A stretch of DNA of 64,000 nucleotides from Scatophagus argus (GCF_020382885.2 NC_058512.1:141501-205500); one strand, 5' to 3'; positions 49,410 to 62,335 are shown, numbered from the stretch's first letter. The notes: generated by a model not told the origin, from the sequence alone. A program made the numbers and translations.

Positions 49410-50039
49410 GTTGGAGCGAAAATCCGCCAGAAGATACGGAGGAAAACCCGGAGAAATTCACCAAAATGAAGGTCGAAGGAGGATACGTCTTCTTCCCTTG
49501 TCGACGGCAGTCAGCTGATGTCACGTCACACTGCGGGCAGGTCACATGACCGAGGACGGATAGTTTTTTCTTCTTTTCAATGTACCTTTATTTGTAAGCA
49601 CAGGAAATGAGCTCCACGCTGAACAACACAGTGTCGCAACTAGCGGCATAACGTCCAGCTAAGGAAACGACGTACACCAAGTGAAGTTTAACCGTAAAGG
49701 AACCAATCAGAAGGGCTCAGACGAAGAAGACAGACTTTATTCATCACCCAGACACAAAAGCATGAACCATCTTTTTGGTTGGGTCCAATGTGAGAAATAT
49801 TTCTTAGGTGGCAAAAGGTGACCTTTGTAACACAGTTTATGTGAAATAAAATCAAGAACGACACCTCCGACTTGTTCTGGGGTTCGCTAAAGTCCATTAA
49901 AAATCTTCTGTCTCTTTCCATTTGCACCGATTCCAGCTTTTCTGTTTGTCTTCCGTTAATTTAAAGCCGTAGCTTCCAGGAAGGCGAGAAACGCATGTCT
50001 GTCTGTCACATACATAAAGTGGTCCCCTCCATCTTGTCT

Positions 50040-50175
50040 CGTTTTCTAATGCTTGTCTGGGCAGGGAAGCCCAGTCTGAGGGGACCCCGAGGCCAGATGA
50101 GAGACGTAGTCCCTCCATCGTGTCCCGGGTCAGCCCCGGGATCTCCTCCCAGATACACGTCCCTTCCCATGGAGA
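50040..50175 (-). mobile_element. LINE C-terminal fragment between atp6v1g1 and man2a1
   Basis: On the minus strand, GGAGGAGATCCCGGGG is followed by GACCCGGGACACGATGG, then AGGGACTACGTCTCTC and CTGGGCTTCCCTGCC. This is the well-known DNA of a fish LINE C-terminus that encodes RWRDYVSRLAW-type residues and a WASLLRLL-type end. The copy is short and diverged. The element name is not assigned. The open frame of 118 codons over 49897-50253 derives partly from this repeat and is not a gene. Confidence 0.6.
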
Positions 50176-50439
50176 CTCCCGGGACTTAAAGTTGTTTTTG
50201 TTCCTAAAACATATCCTGAATGTGTGGTTTCCTTTAGTTCGATCAGGCGCCACACGAAATGGTTTACTTGGTCATGACTCGACCTGAGTGTGATCTGACT
50301 CGGGTCAGGTGTCACATCAGATCTGCTTTGACTTCCGTTTTCAGTGTGAACAACGTTCAGTTTTTCCTTCTGGACGGATAAATGTTTAATCAGAGTTTTA
50401 CATGTTCTTAGCTCTCATGTCTTCGTCGTTTCCATCGTT

Positions 50440-50628
50440 GACCGGAAACTGAGCGCCTCTAACCGGAAGAGTCATGTGTGTAGCGCTGAGTCAGCGGAAT
50501 CAAACCGGAAGCATAACAAACAGTGAGCAGGCGCAGCAGCAGCCTGAGTTCGCCCTGCGGAAGGACAAACGAACTTTATTTCACTCTGACAAAAGTTTAA
50601 TTATTGTTTTCTGTTGTTTTTTTCACGG
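50440..50628 (+). promoter_or_regulatory. man2a1: Probable man2a1 promoter and non-coding exon 1
   Basis: ACCGGAAA near 50440 and two ACCGGAAG sites (about 50460 and 50505) resemble ETS-type promoter elements. They are followed by a GC-rich stretch that ends in a good donor (CACGG then GTAAGT at 50629). The first coding exon has its acceptor at 51256, three bases before the ATG, which fits an untranslated first exon here. Start site inferred. Confidence 0.5.
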
Positions 50629-51258
50629 GTAAGTGAATTCAGACAGCGACGTCAACGGACAGGTGAAAAGCAGCACGAGACACAGCGGAGCACGAGACCT
50701 GCTTCTGCTTTCCAGCGCGGAAGTTCAGGAAGTTAATGAAGGTTTGAATTTAACTTTAAAATCTAAAATCTTTTGATTCTGTGTTCACAGACGTTTGAGC
50801 TCCTGGAGCGTTCGTGGGTCCAATCAGAGGAAGAACTTCTGCAACATATTTGATATTTGTTTATTAAAATAAAAATGAGAATGTTATTACCATAACTCTG
50901 CAGTAGCTGTGGATTTGAGGAAAAGGAGCTAAACGCTGCGGCTTTCAGTGTGATTTTATTAATCACATTCAGTTAATATTCAGCGTTTTACCTCTAAAAT
51001 GAAACTTCCAGACTCTCTTGAAGAAGGTGTATTTCAACCTTCAGCTTCCTTCTAAATAGGAAAAACAGCCAACACGCAGCCAAATTTATTTTGGCCACTG
51101 AGTCAAAGACTTAGACTTAGACTACATTTCCCATCATGCACCCGGACAGTGTATTTCTCCAATCTTCAGTCTCTTTTTCAGAGGAAACCTTACATGTTTG
51201 TTTCTGTTAATTTCACCAATTCACCACTAGCTTTATTTGTTAAACTTGTTTCTCAGTG

Positions 51259-54200
51259 ATGAAGAGGAACCGGGCGCTGACCGTGCTGGTAGGTGGGGTC
51301 TTCTGTGTGGCTGTGATGTCACTGTACCGCATGTTGGAGCTGATGCAGGGGGCGGAGCTTCAGCAGCACGGGGAGGCACCTGGTGGACAGCTGGACGAGG
51401 TGAGGCACACTGAGGTCCTGACCTGTGAAAACAACAAGATTAACTTCTGTAGTCTGTAGAAAATGTGTAGCAGAGGCCAAAAATGTTCATTTGTAGATCT
51501 TAGTAACAAGTTTCCTAAAACCAATCAGAATCTTTGTCTGCAGGATTTGTCCCGCCTCCAGCAGAAGATTGACAGGCTGGAGCGTCTCCTTAGCGACAAT
51601 AACCGTATGGTTGCTACGCTGCGTGACACTCTGCTCCACCACCGAGGAGCCAACGTCAGCTCAGACTCCGCCCACAGTCCAGCTGACACGCTGCCCGGCT
51701 GCCAATTGGCTGCAGAGGTCAAGGATGGAACCGACGAAGTACAGGTGAGCCTAACATGCTAACAGCATTAGCTCTGCAGTTTTTACTGTCCAGAAATGAT
51801 TTAAGGGCTTTTTCAAAAAGATATATACATAATTGTGATTGTGATGTACTGCAGTGCTTTGTGTTCTGTTGGAAGTATTTTTACAAAATGTATTATTTTT
51901 CTAAAGCAGATTTTGCCTTGTATTGATGTCAGTTTTAAATATTTTAACAAATTGTTTTTACATAAGTAATTTGGTTCTGTATATAAACATGGGTGAATGA
52001 TTACTCACATGGGGGCACCTGAATGTACACGCAGTACTCACAGTACTTACATTCTCTACACATTACACAGGATGTGTATCTGATACGTTTTTTTTTTCTG
52101 TTTCCTTGTATTTGCTGTGTGTCTTTTAGCTACTGGATGTTTACAACATCCTCCTGTTTGATAATCCTGATGGCGGCGCCTGGAAACAAGGTTTTGAGAT
52201 TCGTTACCATGGCAACGAGTGGGACGAGCAGCCACTGGAACTTTTTCTGGTTCCTCATTCACACAACGATCCTGGTGAGAAACAACGCGATTACACGAGA
52301 CGTGCAATCTGTGTGTGTCCAGTGAAGTAAAAGAGTGTGTGTGTGTGTGTGTGTGTCAGGCTGGTTGAAGACGTTCGACAGTTATTACGAGGACCAGACG
52401 AAACACATCCTGGACAACATGCTGATCAAACTGACTGAAGACAGCAGGTATCAAGAAGAACTTTTCTGTTTCAGTCTGTGTGAAGTTAATCAGACTGCTC
52501 GTGTTGATCCGTGTCGATTTCTTGGCCTGTAAAGTGCTGGTTTGTGTAACAGAAATGATTGTTGGTGTCATATTTTTATCTTGTTTGTGTCAGGAGGAAG
52601 ATGATTTGGGCAGAAATAAGTTATTTCTCTAAATGGTGGAACGCAATCGACGAACAAAAGAAGGAGATGGTCAAACGGTAACCGTGAACTGTTTCTTCCT
52701 CTTCACTCCATCACATCGGAAGATAAGCTTCAAGTTTATCTGAATTCAGTGTTTCAGTTCAACAATTCATGTTTACATGTTGTCTGTGTTAAATCATCTC
52801 ATATTTACTCATTTTCATCTCTTTACCTCGTTTGAAGTCGTGTGTTCTTTTCCTTTTGCTGTTGCTGCTCTCCGATTGGTCAGTCTGCTGGGGGCGGGGC
52901 AGTTGGAGCTGGTGACGGGCGGCTGGGTGATGGCAGATGAAGCCAACTCTCATTACTTCGCTCTGTTGGATCAGCTCATCGAGGGACACCAGTGGATGCA
53001 GCGACACTTGGGTTCATGTCACCTCCATGACGCTTCACTTCCTGTCACAGTGTGTGACATCACTGATGCATCATTAAGCTCGATGTTTGTGTCCAGGTGT
53101 GAAGCCCCGCAGCGGTTGGGCCGTGGATCCGTTCGGCCACTCCCCCTCTATGACCTACCTGCTGAAGGGGGCGGGGCTTCAGGACATGGTCATCCAGCGC
53201 GTTCACTACGCCGTCAAGAAGCACTTTGCCCAGCAACAGACACTCGAGTTTCTATGGCGACAGAGCTGGGGTGTGTGTGGGCGAGAGACCCCGAGACAGA
53301 ATGAAGAGAGAGAGAAAATGCAATGAAGTAAAAAAAAAAACAAAACAAAATTTCAACATGAATGTGTTGAAATTATTCCCATTAATGATAACTTTACTTT
53401 GTCATATATTCATACAGTGAGATAAGAAGTGAATAATAATTTGAGTAAACATTCTCAAAGATGGACTTACAAGATGCTGAAAAATTCAACATTCTCTCTC
53501 TGAATTTGTAAAGTTAAGTTTTTGTGTGAAAAGAAAGATTTTAATCTAAATAGGACAGAGGAAAAAAAACACGAAACGCTGATATTTCTGACATTTAAAA
53601 TACATTGTACAGTTAAAGATGTTGTTTTTCTAACCCTGCTCACTTCCTGTGTGTCAGACTCCTCCTCCCGCAGTGACATCATGTGTCACATGATGCCGTT
53701 CTACAGCTATGACGTACCGCACACGTGCGGTCCGAACCCGGCGATCTGCTGTCAGTTTGATTTCCACCGCCTGCCAGGGAGGCGGGTCTTCTGTCCATGG
53801 AGGATACCGCCGCAGCCAATCACAGAGCAGAATGTCCGGGAGCGGTGAGTATGAGAGGGGCCGAAGATGCCGATATTTAATATTATTTTTGGTTCATGTT
53901 TACAAAAATAGTTAAGGTGGTTGTATAGCTCATCCTTAAAATAGCTGAATTTTGAATGGAGTTCTGTGACTTCAGAATGAGAATCTCTTTATTCCCCAAA
54001 TGTACAACGTGCACTGGAATTTGACCGGGTGTAACAGCGCCACATAACAATAAATGAAAAAGTTAAAAAGGTTGTGCCTTGAAAAATATATATAGTTGAG
54101 AGATATATACAGAATGACCAGAATGAGCTGACCGGAAATATATACAATGACTAGAAATGTATACAGGCAAGAATGGGTATTTACTTGGATGGTGCATGCA

Positions 54201-57200
54201 GAGATCATCACGTAGGAGCTCGGCTGGTCCAGGTGCTGTAGTGTGTGCTGGAGGCTAAGGTTGGTGGCATCGTCCAATGAGCGATTTGCTCTGTAGGCGA
54301 ACTGTAAGGGGTCCAGGAGGGGGTCGGTGATTGGTTTGAGGAAGAGCAGGATGAGTCTCTCAAAGCTCTTCATGACCACAGATGTGAGAGCGACAGGTCT
54401 GTAGTCACGCAGACACGTCATCCTGTCCCTCTTTGGACCTTCGACTCAGACTGCAGACGCAGGACTGAAAATCATCTGACTGAATTATAAATGAAGAAGT
54501 TAGTGTAGAATAAACGTTGACACACATCAGTTGACAGAAAAGGCTAAAAGTATTTACGCTTTATTTCGTTCCTTGTCTCAGTTTAGTGCTTCACATTGTG
54601 CAGTTTACCTTTCCGTCGCTGTCTGCAGTCAGCTCATTTCTGCCTTTATGCGCCGAATGTCTTCCTGGTGTTCCTGTCTGTCCTCTCAGAGCTCTCGTCC
54701 TATTGGATCAGTACCGCCAGAAGTCTCGTCTCTTTCGCTCTCCGGTTCTTCTCGTTCCGCTTGGTGATGACTTTCGCTTCACGGAGTCCAGCGAGTGGGA
54801 CGTTCAGTTCAGTAACTACCAGAAACTCTTCGACTACTTCAACCAGCACCCGGAGCTCCACATCAAGGTGAGCACCTGGGACACCTGGGAGGGGGCGGGG
54901 CATGACGGGAGGAAATAACCAGACATCACAGATAACGCAAACTGAGATTTAGCAGCTCAGTTAGACTGAGGTGAGAAATGGAGGCAAACCTGCAGTGTGC
55001 GTGCTGAGTCAGACTGAAACCAGCTAACAAACAGTTAATAAGAAAGCAGACTCAGGTGAGGACCTGAAGAGAGAAGCGACCAGCTGCTCGGCTACAACAC
55101 GTCAAATCCGTACAAACATTCACTGATTGTTCCGTCATTAAACTCATTCCTCTGGAAAACATGAACATCAGCCATCCAAACTCAGGACATAAAACAGACT
55201 TATTGACAGTATATATATATTTATATTATATACTGTCATATATATTTATATATATTTTTACACACACACACTGAATTGGTCTTCTGCATTTGACCCATCC
55301 TTAGTTGAACACACACATGCAACACCCGGCAAATTACATGCAGTGAAACACACACAGGAGCAGTGGGCAGCATCAAGCGCCCGGGGAGCATATTGGGGGG
55401 TTAAGTGCCTTGCTCAAGGGCACATCAGCTGGCTAATGAAGGGGGGAGCATTTTTTTCATTCCACCACACCCAAATTTTTCCTGCCCGTCCGGTGGGGGA
55501 ATTGAACCGGTGACCCTCCGATCACAAGCCGCTTCTCATCACATTCTTCTTCTTCTTCCTCTGTGTTCTCCAGGCTCGTTTCGGGACGCTCTCAGATTAC
55601 TTTGAAGCTCTGCGTCGCCGCCTGAGCGCGGCGGGAGCGACTCTGCCGACACTTCGAGGTGACTTCTTCACGTACGCCGACCGCGACGACCACTACTGGA
55701 GCGGATATTTCACCTCCAGGCCGTTTTATAAGCGTCTTGACCGAACGCTAGAGGCCACGCTCAGGTATGCTCAGCACGCTCCACCTGCCGCTGCATCTTC
55801 CTTCTCACCAAAATAAAACTCAGAAAATGTTCACCTGCTTCTGGAAGTTTCACTCTGCGTCATCTACATTTCCTGGGAAAAAGTTTTTCTTCTGTCTTTT
55901 CTTGAGTTTAGAAATTTTCTACAGATTTTTTCGTGGAGAAAACAAAATAAAGAGAGAAATTCTCTTTTCTGTGTGTGTAATTATCCATTTTTCAGACTCA
56001 GTTTTTTTTTAATCTTGTCCGTTTTGTATAAATTATAGAAGCTTTTCATTTACATTTTTTTGTCTTTTCACTCTAATTGATTAAAAGACTGTTATTATTA
56101 CTTTTATTTGGTAAAACTAAAACTCATGCATTTTTTTTTTATTTTATACTGTGATATTTTTTTGTATTAATGTTTGGCAACTTTTTTCTGTTCTTGTTTG
56201 TTTTTACACATTTTAATGCAGTTCAGTTGTCCCTTTTTTCCCAAATTGTTTTCACCTTTTTCCCATAATTTTGTAATTTTTTTTAAAATTTATCTTAAAA
56301 TTTTCTTCTTCTCTCTCTGACAGAGCAACAGAAATTATCTTCAGCCTGACGTTGGCTGAAATGCGTCGTTCCCATGGCGACGGTCGCCTGGTTGCAGATT
56401 TCCCAGCACGTGAACACTTCCAGCGCCTGATGGCGGGGAGGCGGAGTCTGGCACTGTTCCAGCACCACGATGCTGTCACTGGGACTGCACGCGACCCTGT
56501 TGTGGTGGACTACGGGACCAGGTGGCTACTTCCTGTTCCCTCTCCTTGACCTGTTAGCATGTTGTTGCAGTCAGGAGTTAAAGGATGAGTCACTTTCAGC
56601 GGTGAAAGGAGAAAGTGCGTTAGCTTTTGGAACTTGGTAACTGGTATTAAGTAGAAACTTGATGTTAGCTTAAATTAGGGGCGAAGGAAAACAAACGTTA
56701 GCAATTAGCAAGGTGTGCTTTTCTGGATGATTTAATCAAAAATGTGTTGAAAAGTAAGCGTTCTGTTATGACAGCACGTTTGGTTAGATTTCATTAAAGT
56801 TTCAGTTTTTTACTTTTTTCTTTTTTTTTTTTTTTTTTTTAGTTTTTAGATCACAAGTCAATGTTTGTATCGCAGCACCTGAAACTCTTTAGCATCATTA
56901 GCATTGGCTTGTTTTTGTCTCATTTGTCCCTCCATGCTCTCTGTAAAGGACGACGTCGCCACTGGCAGTGGCAACAGGTACCGCCCCGCTTAGCGTGAGC
57001 AGTTAGCGTTAGCATCCCATCATACCCACTCATTTAGCATAAGTGTCTAACATTGAGTTTCCATCAATCCCATCAGACATGCTCATCACTAACACACTGT
57101 TTACTGTGTGGTTTGTCAGTCATTGTTTGCTTGACGTTTGGATATTAAGTAAACTTTTGATTAAAAGATAAAGTTTTTCATGCTTTAGTACTCTGTCAGT

Positions 57201-60200
57201 AAGAAAACTCAACCAGTGTGATGTGACCTTTGCAGTTTGAATCAATTCAGTAATTTGAAAGGAAGTGAATGATAAAGAAATTAAGTAAAAATTTAGAACT
57301 TTTCCATCATTAAAAATGATTTTATTCTACAGATTGTTTCACTCGATCCTGAACCTGCGGCAGGTGATGCAGAGCTCCGCCCACTGGCTGCTCCTGCTGG
57401 ACAAGAGCCAGTACCACTACGACCAATCAAACCCCTTCCTGCAAATGGTGACCTCTTACCTCCTCAGCCATTTTAGTTGTGCTCTGCAGTTTATTTTTGA
57501 AGTATTTTTACGAACATGTAATTAAATTTAAATTAAAACTAAAATTAAATTAGTTGCTGGTGTCCTGAGTGTCTGAAACAGTAACATGATGCTAACATGA
57601 TGCTAACATGTTGAACCATGCTGTTCTCGAGTCCCTGCGGACCTCAAACCACCTGAGTATAGGCAAGGTTGTTATTGTGATCTGTTTTTCAGGACGATGT
57701 GATCCCAGCGCAGGATGCTCTTCCTCAGAAGACGTCGCTGGTCTTGAGTGATGAGCCCAGGTAAGGAGGCGTGGCTTATGAGAGCGTAGCAGCTCATCAT
57801 CAGTGTGTGTTGTGTTGTTTTAGTGAAATGTGTTCAGTATCGTTCTGACATGAGGAAAAGCCTCCTCTTGAGTTGCTCCATAGAACAACACAGACTTTTT
57901 ATTATTGTTTACTAGACTGTTTTGTCCCATTGACCAGATGCTGACTATTGATTGTCTTTGTTTCAGGTCATTAATCATGTTCAATCCGACAGAGCAGCTC
58001 CGTACGTCCGTCGTCAGCGTCGTCGTCGACTCTCCCGATGCTCGTGTTGTCGATGCAGAATCAGGTCGACCAGTGGCTGCACAGATCTCGGCGGTGTGGG
58101 CGGAGCCAAGCCGGGCATCCACAGAAGCGTTCCAGGTGAGGGACGGTTCGTCTGTTGTGTTGTGTTCACTTTGTGTATTTCGTGATCTTAATGTTAGCAG
58201 TAGTTGTAGTATTATTAAAATCTTTTGGAATAACATGGATCTGTTTCTAGTTTTGGGTTAATATTAAGCTCCAATCACAGCTGAGCTCACAGCAGGTGTG
58301 TCAGTGTTCAGGTGCTGTCGCTTTGTAAACTCTTGTTTTCACCTCCAGCTCGACTTTGTGGCTGAACTTCCTCCTCTGTCACTCGTCGTTTATCATGTGA
58401 CCAAAGCCCCTGTTGGCTCCACCCACCGGGTTAGCTACACCTTCTACAGCCGTGGCAACCTGCCCAACGTCCAGAGCGAACACTTCCAGGTGTCCCGCCC
58501 ACAGGGGCCTGAGGCCAGCGCCCCCCTGTTGCTTAGCAACAAACACATCCAAACATGGAGCTCGCCGCAGACTGGCCTGCTGCAGGTCTGACTTTTCAAA
58601 TTAAAAGTCCGACATATTTCATTCGTTGAATAAAGTTAATACAAGATTAACACAACAAAAGTTAAAAAACAACATTTTAACAGCAAAAAAGCCCTCCTGA
58701 GTTTCTTGGTTTCACAGTAAAAAAAACAAGGCACAAATACATTCACATATCAAACCAACCAATGGCTTTAAATTCGCCTATAAAATATATTAATTTATGT
58801 TTAATTGCAGTTATATTTATTATTAATTCTAATTGTTATTATCAAAATGAATAATTCTGTCTTTTATCAGTTAAAGTTGCTTCAAATGTTCTGACTGAAA
58901 GGTTTTATTCTTTTATTCTTTTATTTTGAAATGTAGAAGCTGCGTCTGCAGTCCGGTCTGGTCCGTCAGGTCCAGGTCCAGTTTCTGTGGTATGGAACGA
59001 GAACCTCGGCAAACCGGGACAAGAGTGGCGCCTACCTGTTCCTGCCAGGGGAGGAGGGGGCCCAGGTAGGACCAGAACCAGAACCAGGACAGCCCAGTCT
59101 GAACCAGGTCATATTCTCTCTGTCCTTTGATTCACTGTGAAGGTCTCGTCCTCCTGCAGCTCTACTCGTCCTCAGAACCCCCTGTGGTTCGGGTGTCCAG
59201 AGGTCCGGTCTACTCTGACATCACTTCCTGTTTCCAACACTTCACACACAGAGTCCGACTGTATCACCTGGACGGTAACCAGACCACATCTTTGCGTTGC
59301 ATTAACAGGTTCTCGATCCGCCCCGGGTTTAGCCTGTCAGGATCGATCCAGTATGAAGGATTTCACAGTAAGAGTCTCCTTCCTGTCTCTGCCACAGGGC
59401 ATGCTGGGAGATCGCTGGAGATTTCCAACATGGTGGACATCAGGTCAGAGGTCAACCGTGAGCTCGTCATGCGGCTTGTCAGCGATGTTGCCAGCGACAA
59501 CCGTTTCTACTCTGACCTCAACGGTTTCCAGGTTGCTTCGCTCACCTGTTTTATTTTTCTAATCGCCGTTAAAGATCTCTCGCGTCTCACTATGAACCTG
59601 TTGCTTAGTGGTTATTGATATCTAGTCTTTTTTTGATTATTGATTATGGGTGCAGATGCAGCAGCGCCGGACTCTGTCGAAGCTCCCCCTGCAGGCGAAC
59701 TTTTACCCGATGAGCTCGGCGTCGTTCCTGCAGGACTCTACGTCTCGTGTGTCTCTGCTGTCGGCTCAGAGTCAGGCCGTGGCCTCACTGAGACCAGGTG
59801 AGTGCATCCACCTGCGCCTCTCTTTCAGAGTTCAGATGGTTTCATGTCAGCTCATTTTGTGACTACTGTGAGAGCAGAACAGAGTGAAGCTGCTGGATCT
59901 GATGTCACAAAGCTGCATAAGTTTAAAACCTTCGGTGTCATCACCTGATATGGTGGCTCTGAGGGCTCGGAGACGACGGTTCGTCAACGGACGCCGTCCT
60001 GAGGGGGCGGCTGCAGCAGTTGAACTCACGTCGGCGCGTTTCCTGCATGCTGTTGACATCAAGGAGGAAGTTCAGCTGCAGCGTGTTGAGCCCTCAGGGC
60101 CACCGTACACTACTACTGTACCTGAAACGACACACCTGGTGCCTTCAGGCTGCGTGTGTCACTTCCTGTCTGTCATTGTGTTCACCTGTGGTCTCTCACC

Positions 60201-61587
60201 TGTGCAGGTGAGCTGGAAGTGGTGCTGGACCGGCGGCTGCAGCAAGATGACAACCGTGGCCTCGGTCAGGGCGTTACTGACAACAAGCTGACAGCGAGTC
60301 TCTACCACCTGCTTCTGGAGGACAGGAGGGGCGTGGCTAAGGTGATATGACATGTTTTAATAGAAGATATTTTCAGCTGATTGTATTTCTTTCCTTTTTT
60401 CATATTTGGAGTCATCGTACTTCATATTTTCTGTTTTTCTGACAGGAAGTGGGAGGAGCCTCAGTTGAGCACCTGTCACTGCTCGCCCACCTGACCTCGC
60501 TCTCCCTCTGCCACCCGCCAGTCATCATGGTCGCCCCTGGAAACACTCAGCTCCCGAAGCTCCGCCCCTACCTGCCGCTGCGCTCATCGCTGCCGTGCGA
60601 CATTCACCTGCTGAACCTGAGGACACTGGAGGACACGCAGGTAACACCTGGAATCACCTGAAGGAACAGCCAGCAATGTTTTGAAGAGCTCACAGTTCGG
60701 AAAACTGCTCACAGCGAACAAACTGCCCGTGAAGCTTCAGTACGAAGTCGATGGATTGGAATTTGATTAAATGTTCATCAAATCGTAGCTTCATGCAAAT
60801 CGCACAAAGAAATCAAACCTGCCAACGACTTCCTGTTTGCTGTCTGAACCGAACGACAAGCCAACATTTTTATTGTTTAATAGACAGAAAGATGAGTTTA
60901 ATAAGCAATTAATCAGATCAATTCACGAAGTTCATCTCAAATCAGCTGGGGACAAATCGCACACAACAAAACGTTTAGCAAAATCATTAAAGTTAAAGTT
61001 TTGTTACATTTAAAACAACTTTGAGTGAATCTTTTTAAAGTTATGAGAATCAAAACAAACCAACAGCAACAACAGAACGGCTGAACACACACACACACAC
61101 ACACACTGTGTTGTCTTGTAAACAGGAAGCAGAAAGTCCATCACAGGAAGTGGCTCTCCTCCTCCACAGGAAGGGCTTTGATTGTAGCTCCGCCCCCGAG
61201 CTGCCGCTGCAGTGCACGTGGAGTGTGCACGAGGAGGTGGACATAACACACACACACACACACGTTCTCTTTTTAATTATTAGTTTTAATTACACAATCC
61301 TCAAGTTACGTCACTTGTTGTTTGTATTTTTCTGTTGGATTCAAACTGTTTGATTTACTGGTTTTGTTTTCACTTCCTGTCTCATCCAAACGGGTTTCGT
61401 TCTTCTTCGTCTGCAGGTCCACTTGGACGATCTTTTCTCTCCTCTTCAGTTTCGTTCTGTCCGTCGGTCGGGTCTCACTCTGCTGCGAGAAGACGATGAG
61501 CCGGAATCTGCCCGGCAACAGCAGCCTCCACACGTCACCCCCCTGCGGCCAATGGAAATCAGCGCCTTCCGGGTGGAGCTCGACTGA
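51259..61587 (+). CDS. man2a1: Golgi alpha-mannosidase II (MAN2A1)
   Basis: GH38 enzyme of the medial Golgi that trims two mannoses from GlcNAcMan5GlcNAc2 in N-glycan maturation. Exons: 51259-51399, 51544-51744, 52130-52274, 52360-52447, 52594-52677, 52884-53011, 53097-53270, 53658-53844, 54690-54867, 55574-55764, 56324-56521, 57333-57447, 57693-57760, 57967-58135, 58349-58585, 58937-59065, 59160-59274, 59398-59531, 59656-59797, 60208-60341, 60446-60640, 61126-61236, 61417-61587. They give 1144 aa, the human MAN2A1 length. A type II signal anchor lies at about residues 7-24, followed by a coiled-coil stem. Zinc/catalytic motifs: HSHNDPGW (His159, Asp161), nucleophile in [10 protein letters not shown] (Asp273), acid in LGDDFRF (Asp409/410), [13 protein letters not shown], and [11 protein letters not shown] (His553/554). 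The end is [11 protein letters not shown]. Some segments resemble MAN2A2, but linkage to fer favours MAN2A1. Donors after 53011 and 61236 are weak. Confidence 0.95.
52335..52356 (+). repeat. (GT)n tract replacing a man2a1 polypyrimidine tract
   Basis: The 22 bases before the CAG acceptor at 52357-52359 are almost pure GT, so the exon starting at 52360 lacks a normal pyrimidine tract. Confidence 0.9.
53965..54430 (-). mobile_element. LINE remnant with internal deletion (man2a1 intron)
   Basis: Minus-strand translation from 54421 gives [20 protein letters not shown] and [16 protein letters not shown], the start of a LINE reverse-transcriptase domain. After about 75 codons it jumps to 3'UTR-like sequence ending at about 53970 with a GGGGAATAAAGAGATTCTCA tail. 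Most of the RT domain is therefore missing. It lies antisense in the intron between the exons ending at 53844 and starting at 54690. Confidence 0.75.
55195..55545 (-). repeat. SINE copy 4, with head (man2a1 intron)
   Basis: Minus-strand order: GAGAAGCGGCTTGTGATCGG, B-box-like CCGGTTCAATTCCCC, then the shared body (CTTGAGCAAGGCACTTAA, TTTCACTGCATG, GATGGGTCAAATGCAG) and an AT-repeat/TCAATAAG tail. Its body is nearly identical to copies 1 and 3, suggesting a recent common source. It lies antisense in the intron before the exon at 55574. Confidence 0.75.
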
Positions 61588-61823
61588 CGAACCGAATGTT
61601 CGAATTCGACCACTGCAAAGTCAATTCGAGGAAAACTGACACAATAAAAATTAAAATAGAAAATAATCTTCTGTTACAAAATAAAAGTCGTCAATGAAGC
61701 TGTCGGCAGGGTCAAAGGTCAACACATGATGCTGACGATTTTCATTTTGGAATTAGGGAAAACAAACAGATGAGTTTACTGGGTTTACAAGACAAAAAGG
61801 GACCAAAGGAGAGAGAGGGAGAG

Positions 61824-61854
<31 letters not shown>

Positions 61855-62335
61855 CCTCTAACTGCTGATTCTTCCTGTGTTACCAGAATGTAGACCAAAC
61901 TGTCTGGTCAATATCTAATCGATTTGACTTTATTGATCGGTTGGACGTCTTCATTCAGTGAGTTTGCATTGAACTGCACAAACTGTTTTGTAATTTTCTG
62001 TGTTTGCTGTGAAACTTTGGGAAGCTGAAATCTTCTGGGTATTTTTGTAATGTAGAAATTCTCTGTATTTTTGTAAACTGAAATTTGTGACGTATTTAAA
62101 AGTTAAAATGATAAAAATGAATTTTTACTTCCATGAATTTGTTAAAACTACAAAAATGTTTTGCTTTTTGGGTTTATTTTGGGGATGTTTGTGGTTTTAA
62201 CAGAAAAATAAATTATTCTTTAATTTTTATTCTCGCTGCCTTTTCTTTGTGGTTTTGTTTTGGTCCAGTCAGTTGCTATGGTGACAGAAACATTTCAGCC
62301 AGCAAAGAATCATTGAAAATAAAGATCAATTAATG
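61588..62335 (+). other. man2a1: man2a1 3'UTR
   Basis: Candidate AATAAA signals are at 61643-61648 (close to the stop) and 62318-62323. A (GT)n run lies near 61826-61854. No open frame with a recognisable domain. Confidence 0.5.

Noticed and set aside
49897-50253. 118-codon minus-strand open frame between atp6v1g1 and man2a1
   Set aside because: Part of it is an out-of-frame LINE C-terminal fragment and the rest has no domain or splice support.
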